Below, one piece after another: positions 1-12,500 of a stretch of 64,000 nt of DNA (within the stretch, counting starts at the first letter, position 1; every line of letters starts with the position of its first letter). Below the pieces are notes generated by a model. The model worked only from the letters and a program-made list of their open reading frames with translations. It had not been told where the DNA came from and did not search any database. The stretch is from positions 1,116,001-1,180,000 of the forward strand of contig OU452198.1 in the NCBI GenBank assembly GCA_911728435.2, written 5' to 3'. Source of the stretch: Apoderus coryli. Its lineage: Eukaryota; Arthropoda; Insecta; Coleoptera; Attelabidae. The translations under genes and the position numbers were made by a program.

Positions 1-64
1 TTTTACATTTTTTGTACAAGCGACATGCTTTTTTTTAAATTGTTAATTTATTAATTGTAAGGTG

Positions 65-232
65 TTTGTTCGACTGCTATTGAAGCTCGAGCACTATGGC
101 ATTCGTGGAGGTCTCCTGAAATGGATTGGGGCGGTTCTCAGGGGACGAACTTTCCAGCAGGTTAGGGCAAATTGTGTGACCTCCCGTAGATTGTCGGTCT
201 GCAGCGGAGTGCCTCAGGGTTCAGTGTTGTAA
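65..232 (+). pseudogene. LINE reverse-transcriptase fragment
   Basis: The reading frame shows part of the palm region of a non-LTR reverse transcriptase, ending in the conserved block SGVPQGSVL followed directly by a stop. The preceding residues (RLLLKLEHYGIRGGLLKW) closely resemble the same stretch in the LINE at 7258-8316, so both belong to one LINE group. Both ends are missing. It lies upstream of the TAO-kinase exons, presumably inside an intron of that gene. It is a dead fragment. Confidence 0.75.
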
Positions 233-300
233 CCGTGGTTATTCTTGGAATACATATCTCTAAAGTCATAATAAATCATAGCTCGAATATATTTGCGACT

Positions 301-681
301 TAATTCCATTTTTTAGCCGAGATGAACTTTTCAACCTACTGAAAACAACACAAATATTGCGGATGGCGATGACAGATGTCATCTGGCAATACCAGTGTTG
401 CCAGTTCTCAATACATAAATATCAACTCTCATACAAAAACGCATAGAAAATGTTCTCATCATACTCCCAATTGTACACAGCTCGTGAAAGAGAATACGAG
501 ATATAGAGGAGTTTAGGAGAGCGACTTCATTTCATTTTTTAGTCGAGATGAACTTTTCTACTTACTGTTAAAACACTAATATTGCTCGCACGTCAAAACG
601 TTCTCAGTGCGTATACTGTCAAAGATGCCGTTGACAGATTTCACCTGGCAATACCAGTGTTGCCAGTTCTCGATACATAAA
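301..681. repeat. Two direct copies of a ~120-150 bp repeat
   Basis: A block at about 301-420 recurs at about 524-681. Both start with a TTTTTTAG(C/T)CGAGATGAAC-like stretch and finish with GGCAATACCAGTGTTGCCAG and a run ending ATACATAAAT. The second copy is slightly longer and diverged in the middle. The pair sits in the presumed intron upstream of the TAO-kinase exon. No coding potential is seen; the family is unknown. Confidence 0.6.
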
Positions 682-897
682 TAGAAACCCTCGTATTCAG
701 GTAACGAAATGACGAATATTTCTGTTTTGGCCAAGAAACTCAAAATAAATCATTATAGGACAGTGTTTATAATTATATATAGGGTGTTCCGTTTGAAATA
801 AGAAAGTTTGTGTCAACTTCCGGTATCACCGGCACTGTGCAATGTTTAAGTGCGTCATAAAGTAATTAGTGTCTCTTTTTTTTTTGTTCATCTGTAG

Positions 898-1220
898 ATG
901 TGTGCAGAAAATCAAAGATTCATTGAAGAACGTGGGGAACGTATTAGAATATTGCATGAGCGGCAAGAGAAAGAACTAGAGGAATTTGATGAGGAATCCG
1001 TTCGACTTGGATTTAGGTAAGTCTTCCTTTAGTCTTCAAATCGTAATAGTGCGGATAGTTTAATTGATGTAAATCCTTCACTTGTAGTGAATTGGCCATT
1101 GCGGAAATATCACTGGCACTGAACGATTCAAATTACGATGATGATGGCAGTCTGTCCGGATCGATGCTCAGTTTGGCCCATTCAAATAGTTCCACGAGTT
1201 TTCCCCCAAATTCCGTCTAG
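898..1220 (+). CDS. Tao: TAO-type Ste20 kinase, last two exons (C-terminus)
   Basis: Exons are 898-1016 and 1088-1220, separated by a 71-bp GT-AG intron; a polypyrimidine tract and TAG precede the first. Joining them gives a charged, coiled-coil-like stretch (EERGERIRILHERQEKELEE), then FDEESVRLGFSELAIAE, then a serine-rich end containing GSLSGSMLSLAHSNSSTSF and a stop. This matches the C-terminal coiled coil and LGFS-containing tail of TAO kinases (MAP3K-type Ste20 kinases acting in stress MAPK and Hippo signalling, and on microtubules). The kinase domain and everything 5' lie outside the window, so function cannot be judged here. The acceptor directly before an ATG is a coincidence of an internal exon, not a translation start. 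An isolated retained 3' piece of a duplicated gene is the alternative. Confidence 0.75.
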
Positions 1221-1654
1221 TTTTTAATTTTATCGTATTAGTTGTTTTCTAATTTTGATTTAACATGAATTTTTAATGCAATCTATCTTAGCTACCTACA
1301 ATAATATTAGAAGAAGAAGAAGGAAATTGTGCAAGCAAACCATGTAGAATAATTATTTTGGGTGGTAAATAGCCGGATTTCGTACCAAATCAACTAATTG
1401 ATTATACTCGTAGTTTGTGTGCAATTCCAAGTTAATTTTGCAGAAGAAACAATGCGTTTTTTTATTAAAAAAAAAAACATTTGGTTCTCTGCAAAAGTTT
1501 ATATGTTTCATCTATTATAAAATTTGTGCAATATATTTGTGAAAATTTAATTTCTAGCGATAAAATTCATATTTTACAAAGTAGTTGGTGTCCAAATTTG
1601 ACCTTCCGATGTTTTTCCAAGATTTTATTAAAATTTTCTATTTTTTGAACAATG

Positions 1655-2060
1655 TTAATTCGAAGTATTTGAGGTTTGTTGGTCCTTCGAAAAACTCCTT
1701 TTGGTCGTCTGTGAGCTCAGGCGGCACCCACTTTGCACAGAGCTTTCGCATACCCCAATGTTCATGTAAAGTGGTAAAAACACTACCATCTGCTCGTGCA
1801 CCTTCAATTTCCGATCGTTCATAACCAATTTGTGAATTTTTTTGACGTTTTCTGGAATAACAGCCTTATTTGGGCGTCTACTGTGGTCTGCATCATTTGT
1901 GCTGGTACGACCACGTTTAAACTCAGCAATCCACTTCTCTACCATTTGTCTCGATGGAGCATAGGTCGGATAATGTTTGTCAAACCATTGTTTGGTTTCT
2001 ACTGTATTTTTTCATCAAAAAGCAAACCTTTATCACTGAAAAAATTCTAGTAAAGGCATC
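1655..2060 (-). pseudogene. mariner transposase fragment
   Basis: On the minus strand the frame reads WIAEFKRGRTSTNDADHSRR and VKKIHKLVMNDRKLKVHE, the N-terminal helix-turn-helix region of a mariner transposase. The upstream bases continue the same domain (a VETKQWFDKHYPTYAPSRQ-like stretch). After VHE the frame shifts; the LHEHWGMRKLCAKWVPPEL block is readable only in another frame. The catalytic DDE part is absent, as are terminal inverted repeats. A defective, internally deleted and truncated copy. Confidence 0.8.
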
Positions 2061-2159
2061 TATGGCCTTTGAATGACCTAATATTTATATTCCAGTCCAT
2101 TCCACGAAGAATCTCTTATTAATGGTAGGAATGGGCTCTATGACTATGGAGCTCTATTT

Positions 2160-3240
2160 ACAGTAATTGCATCATCAGCTTCATTCCGTATTTTCAGCGT
2201 TTGCAATGTTGGCCATTGCTCTCCGAGGCTCACGCTGTACGCAGCATTGTGATCTCGACGATAAATCAAACGTTCTGGTTATCTTCAGATACTTTCTTGC
2301 AGTATCGTCGTTCGGACACTCACACTTTTTGTTATCATTCATATCAATAGATATGTGTTTGTTTGTTTTTCTATTATTCGTTAAATGCCTCACCATAGAC
2401 CAAGCGCTGCTGACCGCGTTCCCAGAGGTCATGATTTTGTTCTGATAATCGCCCTTCCTCACATCATTAACTAGTTTTCTGTGTTCCCGCTTTGCTCTAT
2501 TATAAGCATCTTTTAAGGTAGGCTGTTGTTTATACCAACAAAACAAATCTTTCAAGTTTTTACTAGAATCGCGGACTCTCGAATTCATCCATTTTTTGTC
2601 ACTATTCCTATAACATATATTTCGCAATGGAAAGTAAAAAATTAAAATAATACCAGAACCTTTCAAAAAATGCAGAAAAAGCCACGTCAATGTCGTGGAG
2701 ATCGTACAGATCCCTCCAGGATTCAGCCCGCAGCGCCCCGCGAAAGGCTACCATAGCTTCATAAAAGTGTACGGAGGTACCTCTGAAGAAAACCGACAAT
2801 CCAAGAGAACTGTTCTGTGATCTGAAATCACATTGTCCAAAACACACACAGCTATTGGGTCATCTCCATTTGTAAATATGAGAGATCGAGTGCACTGACA
2901 CTCTGTCGACCAATCCGCGTTGGCCATTCTACAATATTCCTAAGACCAAACGCAGCACAAACATCGTTGAGTTGATTATAACTTTTCGAGTTACTGTAGT
3001 AATCACAGTTAAAATCGCCACACAAGAATATCCTAGCCTGACGTTTGCAGACACACAATAAGACACTCCGAAGACTAGAAAGAAATGTCATTAAATCGCC
3101 AGAGGGGGATCTATAACATGACAACATTAAAATTATTTCATTATCAGTTTTAAAAGATATGCCACAAATTTCAAATTGCTTCTCAGTGCAATATTTATGA
3201 AGTTCAATAACCTCGCAGAAAATATAATAATAATATAATT
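2160..3240 (-). pseudogene. LINE ORF2 fragment (endonuclease to pre-RT)
   Basis: Read on the minus strand. The 3215-2852 part encodes the middle and end of an apurinic-type endonuclease (YRSPSGDL, then ARIFLCGDFNCDYY and a WPTRIG block), and 2847-2181 the linker before the reverse transcriptase (RDSSKNLKDLFCWYKQQPTL and following). At least two frame changes separate the pieces. The RT domain and 3' end are missing; the copy is truncated at both ends. Confidence 0.7.
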
Positions 3241-4200
3241 TGGTATATGACTGCCTCTCTCAACCAATTTCTGATAATAATGAACCTTTTAATAAAGTTT
3301 TTAATAAAAAAAATTTTCTCGAAAACGAAGAGAGATACGAAAAAATATCAAGTGACAAAAAGTTGCATTTTTAACTGAGCTTTCTAAAAAAAATATAAAA
3401 TTTTCAAAAAAGTCAGCAGCGTACATTTTTTTGTCATTTTTATTCGTGACACTGTCCCCCGGGGTGCTAGTGCTAACTGAGCGTCTTATTAAGCGTACAT
3501 CACCAGCGAATTTCAAGAAAATCGGTTAACGTGTCTTTGAGATATTGATAAATAAACGTTTTTTGAAAAAAACTTTGACACCCTGTATTTTGAAAACCAT
3601 GCACTTCCGGACATCAGTGTCTTATGTCAAACTGCTTGTCTATGGTTCCTCAATATGCCCCAGAAGTTTTTTTTCAATTGAGAGGGGACACCCTGTATAA
3701 TACATTTTTTTATCATCCAGGACAATGAGTCTGTTATTGAATTCGTCCTAAATTAGAACAGCATCTGGGTCTTCATAATTTCAACTGTTGGTACCGGACA
3801 GTTGCTTCATATTGAGCCAGAAGCAAGTCAGTTACATCGAGAGGTCAAATTTGGTAATCCAATATTAGTCAAAGGGTGTGTTTTTGGTACGAAATCTCTT
3901 CATTAAACCCTAGTCGATAAATTCTGCTAATAATTATTAAGTATATTATGATTTTGGTAAATGATATGATGAAAGTTATGTGGAATATTAAGAAATAATA
4001 AGAATAATAACTAATATTAAGACATAAACAATTTATTTTGTAAATATATTATTAATATAGTTAATTAATAATTAATTAGGTAGTAATTAGTTGTGTAGAA
4101 TAATTATTGTAATAATAAATATAACATAACAATTTGGTTGTTTTATTATTATTATTATTATTGAAAATTAATCAATGAATTTTTATATTAAAACATAAAA
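3241..4200. other. Intergenic, transposon debris only
   Basis: No credible coding sequence. Two phrases of the form ACACCCTGTAT(A/T) near 3580 and 3700 resemble ends of Tc1/mariner-type elements, but I could not pair them into a clean element. The right half (3900-4200) is very AT-rich with short ATT runs. Confidence 0.4.
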
Positions 4201-4204
4201 TACA

Positions 4205-4280
4205 TAGTTCCAGCGGTGAATCGAACTCGCGCCTCTGTAGTGAGCGCTGGAGACCCTACCAGCTGAGCTGTGGGGGTGCG
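4205..4280 (-). repeat. tRNA-like pol III promoter (SINE head or tRNA relic)
   Basis: On the minus strand an A box (AGCTCAGCTGG) is followed at tRNA-like spacing by a B box (GAGTTCGATTC). The flanking acceptor and D stems do not pair properly, so this is not a functional tRNA. Further downstream on the same strand (about 4140-4165) is an (AAT)n run, which would suit a tRNA-derived SINE with a simple-repeat tail. It could equally be a decayed tRNA gene. Confidence 0.4.
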
Positions 4281-4548
4281 TTTCTTCAGCTAACTATAAT
4301 ACCATAAGAATTTCGATATTTTTGGTTGGAAACCTGAGAAAATAATGTTCGTGAGGCAAGTAGGTAGACTTGATATGTGGTTAAACAGTTATTTACTAGC
4401 GAAACTTTAAACATCAATTTGTTTTGGAGGAAAATGGCTGTGACTGTGGTAATGAGTAGCACGGAATAGGCACTGAAAATTCAATGTGTTTCAAGGTCAC
4501 TGAAGAGGAACTTTGTTTCCGAAACATGACTGAGATATAGTTCAAACA

Positions 4549-5046
4549 TACAATGTGTCGACGGATAGAGTTTGGAAGAGGAAAAACTTTTTTATTTGTA
4601 GATTTAGAAGAAAAAGTCATTCTTTATAACAGCGTCTGCTTGTGTCAAAACTACAAATTCAAATACCAAAATTACGATTACCATACAGGGTATATCAAAA
4701 ATAATATTTTTAATGATTTTGTTTTTCTTGTTTTTTTAATTTTATTATTTTAAAAGTAGCTATGAAATTAACCACTTTGAGAAAAAGGTTTATTAGTTGT
4801 TTTTGCACAATCTGCGTAATAAATCACGATTTTGAAAATATTTTCATAAAATTAGAAAAAAACAAAAAAAAAAGCAAAATCATTAAAAATGTTATTTTTG
4901 ATATACCCTGTATAGTAATCGTAAATTTGGTATTTGAATTTGTTGTTTTGACACAAACAGACGTTTTTATAAAGAATGACTTTTTCTTCTAAATCTACAA
5001 ATAAAAAAGTTTTTGCTCTTCCAAACTCTATCCGTGGATACAATGT
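4549..5046. mobile_element. Foldback MITE with ~170-bp inverted arms
   Basis: The sequence from about 4549 to 4720 returns as a near-perfect reverse complement at about 4880-5046: both arms contain GGATAGAGTTTGGAAGAG-like, TTATTTGTAGATTTAGAAGA and CAGGGTATATCAAAAATA phrases. A spacer of roughly 160 bp lies between. The small size, lack of coding and long palindromic structure indicate a non-autonomous DNA transposon. The inner CAGGGTATA/TATACCCTG phrases resemble Tc1/mariner ends, so one element may be nested in another. No target duplication was verified. Confidence 0.65.
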
Positions 5047-5579
5047 ATAATATATAAAATATTTTGTGGAGCAGACGCTTTTTCATTTATAAATAAAACC
5101 CGCTCCTCGTCGTGGATTACTTCAGGAAATAAATACTTATTTATTAACAGCAAATACTTTTATTTCTGATCCGAAGATAGTTTGACGTTGAAAGAAAAAT
5201 TATCGGCACAAAATTTTTGTTGTATTTCAACTACGTATATTATTTGAGAATCCCCTGTATATTCAACAATTATTTAGTAAAAAAAAAAAATCGTTAACAA
5301 TTTATAGAAAATTCTGCAAAAGTAAATTTCTTATTATATGTTTTTTTGTTTTGTTTAATTATCTAATTATTAAATATTATTTCCAACGTTATTAGTCAAT
5401 ATATTTGTAAATAGTATTAATATCTAATTATTAATAATAATTGTTAAAAGCTATGTTATTGTGTCAAAAAAAAAAACAACTCATTAATTAATTAGTGTAC
5501 TTTTTTAACTTAAATTATATAGTCAGCTCATGAAAAAAACGTAAGTAATTGTTTTATTTTTATTCTACAATCCCAATCC
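5047..5579. other. AT-rich intergenic, nothing recognised
   Basis: Very AT-rich sequence with poly-A/T runs and many stops in all frames. I see no gene, RNA or element boundary. Confidence 0.4.
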
Positions 5580-6760
5580 TTATTATTTATTTATTTGCCA
5601 CATATTTGTACAAAAATCATACAATTGTAGCATGTCAAAAATATACATTATATAAATAAAAAGACAAAACGAATTCATCTTAGTCATCCTAAATGTAACC
5701 AAACAAGAAAACATATTTTTATTTTACAAACTACCAAAAAAAATTTATACATGTACATAAAACAAAAAATAAATAAAATCTAATAGATATCAACACTGGA
5801 GATAGTATGCATGTACTCCTCACCGGAATAAAGGGCATGTCTCAGAAACACAGCTTTTATTTTGCTTTTAAAAACGGTAAGGTCGCACTCACGCAAATCA
5901 CCAAGGAGAGCATTATACAAGTGTGTCTGTAAAGAATTCCTCTCACTCTTCGCAAGGCGGAACTTTGGAGGACGCAAAGAGTCACACGTGCTAGTAGGGT
6001 ATCCATGAAAGTTACCATTTGTATTAATTGTATGCCTAATCCTGTGGATCTCAGTAAGCTGATAATATATAAACATCGAAGGAAGTGGCATAATGCGGAA
6101 CCTAACAAATATAGGTTTGCGGTGGTCCCTAAGACCCGCTCCATCCAAGATCCTCACAGCCTTCTTTTGAGACACAAAAATCTGAGACGCAGCAGACGCA
6201 TTGCCCCACATAAGAAATATAGGAATGAAAAATAGCAAAATATACAGACAAAAGCGATTTAACCGATAGGCACTGTTTAAGTCTACGAATTATGAAAATA
6301 CTGGTCGATAATTTAGCATTTAACTGAGAAATGTGAGCACACCAGTTCAGATTGTCATCCAACGTAACACCCAACAACTTAACTGAACTACCCACTGTCA
6401 CACTGATATTACTAGAAAACAATAAATGTTGTGTCTTACCACTATTAAGCTTGAGACTATTACTGGAAAACCAAGTCTCCATTCGATCTAAGCAACTTAA
6501 TCTTTCCGCATCTATAATTTCTATACTTTCGGCTCTCAGCAAAGTAGTAACATCGTCGGCGAAAAACACCCCCGTGGCAGGATGCAAATGATAATATAAA
6601 TCATTAATGTAGAATGTAGATGATGAAAAGCAGCGGCCCCAGCACCGAACCTTAAGGCACGCCAGTAGTAACAAGTCTCAGGTGAGAAACAGTCTTGTCA
6701 AAAGACACGCATTGCCTTCTGTTGTACAGGTAGGATTCAAACAGTTCCCCATTACACACA
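5580..6760 (-). pseudogene. LINE ORF2 3' half, broken
   Basis: On the minus strand 6674-6129 encodes the RT active-site block (FFADDVTTLLRAES), the downstream LNSGKTQHLLF block and a LLGVTLDDNLNW thumb motif; the C-terminal part continues in another frame at 6238-5780. The 3' UTR runs to about 5580. 5' truncated at about 6760 and frameshifted, so non-coding. The FADD/LGV arrangement is typical of Jockey/R1-type LINEs, but I cannot fix the clade. Confidence 0.75.
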
Positions 6761-7257
6761 TAGAGAAGAGGTTCTCACATATCCATCTAAAGATGGTTTT
6801 ACTGACTCATTTATTTCCAGTGCAGCCTGGTGCCGCTTAGATCAGTGGCGGCTCGGGGACTAGGGTTGCCAGGCGTCCTATTTTTGGCGCGATTGTCCAG
6901 CTCTCAAGTGGATCGTCACGCGTTGTCCCGAGTTTTATGAAAATGCGTTGGTTAGCTTAAAACTCTCAAATAGAATAAACGATTTGCAATATAATGTAAC
7001 ATGTTATTTATTGGGTGGACTTTAGGAAGAGGAACTCTTGAAATTATACATTGACCTATTAAGTACTACTTTGGCTCGCTTTTTTAAATTTCAAACCTGG
7101 CATCCCTAACGGATACAAGGAAAAACTTACCTACTATTTTTTGTACATGAAGTTCTCCTAGTTTTCATGCTGGACAAAACGTCAATGTCTTTGATGTCAA
7201 AATCTGTGATAAACTGGACGAACCAAATGCGTTCAGTCGTACAGCATACATAATATT
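6761..7257. other. Intergenic, no gene seen
   Basis: Contains a slightly more GC-rich patch around 6835-6920 with GGTTGCCAGGCGTCC, a phrase of a style seen at ends of hAT-like repeats, but no matching right end was found. No open frame of interest. Confidence 0.35.
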
Positions 7258-8602
7258 ATGTTATCGCGTTCATATAGTGCGAAAAGTTCACTTTTTAATT
7301 CATTTCTGGTTGAATCAAATATTATTCCCAATGAACAACATGGGTTTATGCCCAAGAGGTCGGTGGAGTCGAATCTTCTGGAATGCCTCAATGTGTGGAC
7401 CAGCCATAATGATGTTGGTCAGCCTACGGATGTGTTGTATCTGGATTTTGAGAAAGCGTTCGACAGAGTGCCATTTACTCGTTTGTTGCTGAAATTGGAG
7501 AATTACGGCGTGCGGGGGGCACTCCTGAGGTGGATTGAGATGTTTCTTACAAAAAGAATTTTCCAAGTTAGAGCGAATGGTGCATTATCCGCTAAATTAC
7601 CGGTCTTGAGTGGTGTCCCGCAGGGGTCTGTACTGGGGCCATTGCTTTTTCTGGCATATATATCAAACTTAACAAGTACCATCACGTCAAACATGAGTTT
7701 CATTGCTGATGACACCAAATTGTTTTGTAACCCACTGCGAGACGATAATGAATTCCAGATCGAGATTGATGGGGTAGTGTCCTGGTCGGCGGTTTGGTTG
7801 ATGAACTTGAATTTGGAGAAGTGTCAGGTACTACACATCGGAGCTAATAATCCCAGGACTCCATATTTCATCAATGAAAATGCCGTTAAATCTGCAAATC
7901 AGCAGAAGGATCTTGGTGTCATAGTAACAGCGGATTTGAAGTGGGTGGCCCATATTTCCGTCACAGTGAAGAAAGCTAATAGACTGTGGTATCTGATACA
8001 GAGAGCTTTCAAATCGAGATCAAACTCTCTAATATTGGAATTGTATAAATCGTATGTCAGACCACTATTGGAATATGCCAACGGCGTTTGGTCCCCCTAC
8101 TTCATTAAGGACATAGAGGCATTGGAAAGGGTTCAGAGGAGATTCACTAAGCTACCTCATGCACTTAACCATATACCATATGAGGAGCGATTGAGGCTTT
8201 TAAATTTGACATGTCTTTATGATCGACGACAACGAGGCGATCTAATTCAAACATACAAGATACTTAGTGGCTACTACTCGGTAAATCTCGATGTATTTCA
8301 TCCTGCGTGGCAATAGTAAGAAACTTGACAAGGAGAGATGTGCTAGACTTCCTCGGAAGAATAACAAACAGAGTTGTATATGCATGGAATTCATTACCTG
8401 AAGAGGTGATAATGGCGCAAACGGTTGACAGCTTTAAGAACAGGCTGAACAATTTCGTGGAGGACCATGGCGATCAGTTGGTCCACTACTCGCTATAGAA
8501 GATGAGTGAGGATGACATCAATATTTCAAAAACCTCAAATTAGGAACTGAGCAAGTTTCATCGGTTTTACCGTTTACTGTTTTACGACTAATAATAATAA
8601 TT
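7258..8602 (+). pseudogene. LINE RT to 3' end, frameshifted
   Basis: An open frame of about 350 codons covers the RT fingers (EQHGFMPKRSVESNLLE), palm ([36 protein letters not shown]) and thumb (KDLGVIVTADLKW), then is interrupted; the last ~60 residues (to DQLVHYSL) follow in another frame at 8307-8498. The active-site Asp pair IADD is intact. The 3' UTR ends in a short (TAA)n/(AAT)n tail near 8589-8602. The copy is 5' truncated near 7258, lacking the endonuclease. It is the same group as the fragment at 65-232. Confidence 0.85.
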
Positions 8603-9438
8603 TCCACACACTGGCCAACATAGGATAAGATTTTACAATTTCATCAAAATGTTTTTGGGAAAACACATGTCTAACAGTTTTAAAATTTTGAAAATCAAAT
8701 AATTTTGTTGCACGCAAGTGACCCTTAAAATCAAATCTCTTGCGATCATTTAGCTTTAAATCGTAAAAGTCGTATTATTCTTCATCATGACATTGTCAGC
8801 CGTGACACTGCACGGCAAACAGTTGACAAGTTGAAGGAAAATAATGGTGGAATAATGCATTATTGTTCACATACACCTGATTTATCACTTAGCGTTCCCT
8901 TTTGTTCCTAAACGTGATACAGAAAATGCGTAGCCAGCGGTTTTGACCACCCCAAGGCGGTCAATGCCTTTCGAAACCATATGGGTCTGAGATAAAAACT
9001 TCAGAGGAGAAGAAATGTCTTGAGAACTGATTTTAACCATAAAGGTGAGTATCTTGAGATGCAATAAAACAGTTTGTTCTCAAAAATTTTGAGTTCTTCC
9101 CAGATTTTAGTAACCCTCGTATGATTTCAACACGACAGACAGGCTAATAATTTCCGGACACCCTATATATATGTAATATCCAGTTCAGATACATAATTAT
9201 GAAGCAGAACATCCAGTTCATAGTTTAGGGTGACCCTGGGCTGAGTAATTGCGGATTAAAAAAAAAAGAGTAAATTATAAAATGAAATGAACTGTAGCCA
9301 ATAAAAATTAAATTATATTTCACAATAAATCCAAGTACAAACAACAATAATGTTCTCAATAAAACGAACAAATGCAAGAAAATACAATTAAAGATATAGA
9401 AAAGCTGAAAATATTTTAAAGACTTTCTTAAAACGCTA
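8603..9438. other. Intergenic, downstream of NIPSNAP
   Basis: No coding region recognised on either strand. The region separates a LINE tail from the 3' end of NIPSNAP. Short AT-rich stretches and a CACCCTATATAT phrase near 9160 are the only notable features. Confidence 0.35.
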
Positions 9439-9444
9439 TTTAAT
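9439..9444 (-). promoter_or_regulatory. Candidate poly(A) signal of NIPSNAP (ATTAAA)
   Basis: ATTAAA on the minus strand about 97 bp after the NIPSNAP stop codon, in an AT-rich 3' UTR-like stretch. It is the common variant signal; the actual cleavage site cannot be seen. Confidence 0.4.
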
Positions 9445-9540
9445 AAAAATATACTATTTAATTATAATATTTCCACTTAAAAATTAAGTATAACATCATC
9501 ATGAGCTCCCACCAAACCCTGGTGGAATTATTCTTCCTTT

Positions 9541-12500
9541 TTACAATGTGGGCGAAAACTCCGTTGGAGTCATCACTCTGCAATGCATCTCTCTGATCAA
9601 TGGCACTGTGTACGCGACGCATTCATCCCATCCAGGGGAGCGCCATGCACTTTCACGCGTCTCTTTTCGCTTGTTCAAATCGTCATAGCCTAATAATAAT
9701 AGATTAACACACAATCATAAGACCATCATCAGACACAGAGAGGACAAATCGACGAGACTTTCATAGACGATGATTTGTCGTCGCTGTGTTTGATTTAGTG
9801 TCTGATGATGGTCTTATGACCGAAACCCGTTACACACAATACGTAAAATTAAGAAACCAAATTGATTACGTGGCTGAATTTCGAGTTGTTTGAGTTTTAA
9901 TGTATATGATGGACAGCTACTTTGAGAAATTGAACGATCTTTTCCTACATAAGAGAACTGTTTCCTGTTTTACACGGGAATTCAAAATTATGTGCAAACA
10001 TTTACAGTTTTGGGGTAATAATAATAATAGCTTTATTGCCCAACAGATTTACAAACTCCCTTTACAGGACAATTCCTAAATAAAAAAACTTCACAACACA
10101 CACACAACATCAAAAATCCAAAACCCCATAAACAACACGTTCTAATTTACTAACATTTTCAAAAAATATATCAAAACAGTGACTTAATTCATTAAATTTA
10201 ACAGTCATTACATAGAGTGGGGATCTCAAGAGAACATTAGTCCTAGCACGCTCACATCTAAACAAACAATCATGTCTAGTGGAAATTCTGGGAATATTAA
10301 AGTTTAGTTCTGAAAGAATATAAGAACAATCCACCTTGTTATGGAGAATATTATACAAAAACATTAAAGATGACAAAACACGACGAAGTTCAAGACTTTG
10401 CATTGAAAATCGAGCTAAAAGAAGTCCCTAATCGTATCCTCGAGTTGGATAAGCGCCATCCTGCTTCCAACCAAATATTTCAAAAATCTACGTTTAATTT
10501 AATTTTTTTTTAAATTTTTATTTATTCACCATCTTATGTTACATAACATGTATAGTACGTCATAAAAAAACAAAAATTAAACAATCCAAGTTACAGCAAC
10601 AAAGAAAGGCTTACAAACAAATTAAAAAAGCAACAACATAAAACAAACTAAAATCTAAAAAAATCTTACAATATCGCTTCTGAAATAGTCCTCAAAGGTA
10701 TAAAAAGGTTGAGATATCAAAATGATTTAATACTTTTGGTGAACTGGACTTCACCAAGGTTCTTTATGTGAGACGGCAGCTTATTGTAAAATTTGACACA
10801 ATAATAGTCAGAACCTTTCCTAGTCCTCAATAGGCGGTGAAATTCAGGCAATATATCATTGCGATTTCGCGTACCATAATTATGCATATCAGAGTGAAGA
10901 GTGAAATGCGAGGCATTGGTTCGAATGTAGCCAAGACAGTTTAAGATGTACAAGGAAGGCAAAGTAAGTAGTCCGTGTTCAATAAAATTCTTTTTACAGC
11001 AGTCACGCCAACCGAGCTCCAACATTGTACGTAAACATCTCCTCTGTAGCTTGAAGATTTTCATTGCATGGGAACTATGTCCCCAGTTCAAAATACCATA
11101 CGACATACGGGAAACAAAATAACCATGATACACCGTCAACAGACAGGCGATTGAAACACTCTGCGCAAGCCTTCTAATGAGATATATGACCCTGGACAGC
11201 GAGCACCCAAGTTCTCGAACATGACTCTCCCAGGTTAATTTAGGATCAAGATGAACCCCAAGGAACTTCACGCGAACATCGCTCTGAAGATCGATAGGCG
11301 CAAAACGCAATGTAAATTTCATGCTCTGAGTTTTAGCCTGATTCAAGCTCAGTTCATTTGCCAGAAATCAATTGCCTATGTCAGTCTCAACAGTATTAAC
11401 CAACTCCCCTAAAGGGTCGTTTGGTCGATATCTAATCAGACTAGTTGTGTCGTCAGCAAAGAGGATTATATTTGACTCTTCTTGAAATTTGTATAAATCA
11501 TTTACGTATATTAAAAACAATAAAGGTCCCAAAACCGACCCCTGGGGCACACCCTGTCCAACCCTTCGTCTCTCCGAGTATCGTCCCCCATACAAAACGT
11601 GCTGAAAACGATCGCTGAGATAAGAGCCAACCAAGGCAACACTGTCAACATCAAAGTTATAGTAAGAGAGTTTCTGAAGAAGTATCTCGTGTGAGACACA
11701 GTCAAAAGCCTTAGTGAGGTCATAAAAGGAAGCAAAGGTGTCACAGCCCCGCTCCATGCCATCCGAAACATATTCCAAAAGGTTATTAATTGCAAGAGTA
11801 GTAGATCTCTTATTACGAAAGCCATATTGACCTTGCATAAAGAGATTATTTGCTTCAAAATATTCAGTTATTTGATTTTTAATAATAGACTCAAATATTT
11901 TCGAAAAAAATGGCAAGATCGATATTGGTCGATAGTTACTGGGATCATCAACCGATCCTTTATTTTTGTAGATTGGAATAACCCTTGCCTCCTTCAAGAC
12001 CGCCGGAAATACAGCGTCACCAATGCAATGGTTTATCAACTTAGTAAGCGGCACCACTAGCAGATTCTTTAGAGTCCCAATAATCCTAACATTAAGCTCA
12101 TAACAATCCGAGCTTTTTGTGTTTTTCATACCTGATAGTTTTTCACGTACTTCATTAAAGGTTACCGTTCTCAAACTAAATCCAGCAGCTCTAATGGGAG
12201 ACATATATTTCTCAAAAGTGACCGATGTGGCTGGTAGCTGTTTTATGATATCATCAGCCGCAGTTGTAAAGTAGTCATTTAAAATATGCGCAGTCAAGTT
12301 CTCAGCTGTCCCGAGATTTGGAGTTGATTCCCAATCCTTGACCAGTCTCCACACAGCAGCAGGCCTATTAATAGCGGATGCAATATACTCCTCATAAGCC
12401 CTTCTTTTGGCCTTAGAAAGTTCAGCTCGATATTGTTTTTTATAGTGTCTCAAGGCGACTTTAGATACAGACTGAGAATCCGATTTATGAATCAAATGCA

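Noticed and set aside
4205..4280. Functional tRNA gene on the minus strand
   Set aside because: A and B boxes are present but the acceptor and D stems do not pair and the anticodon arm cannot be formed cleanly.
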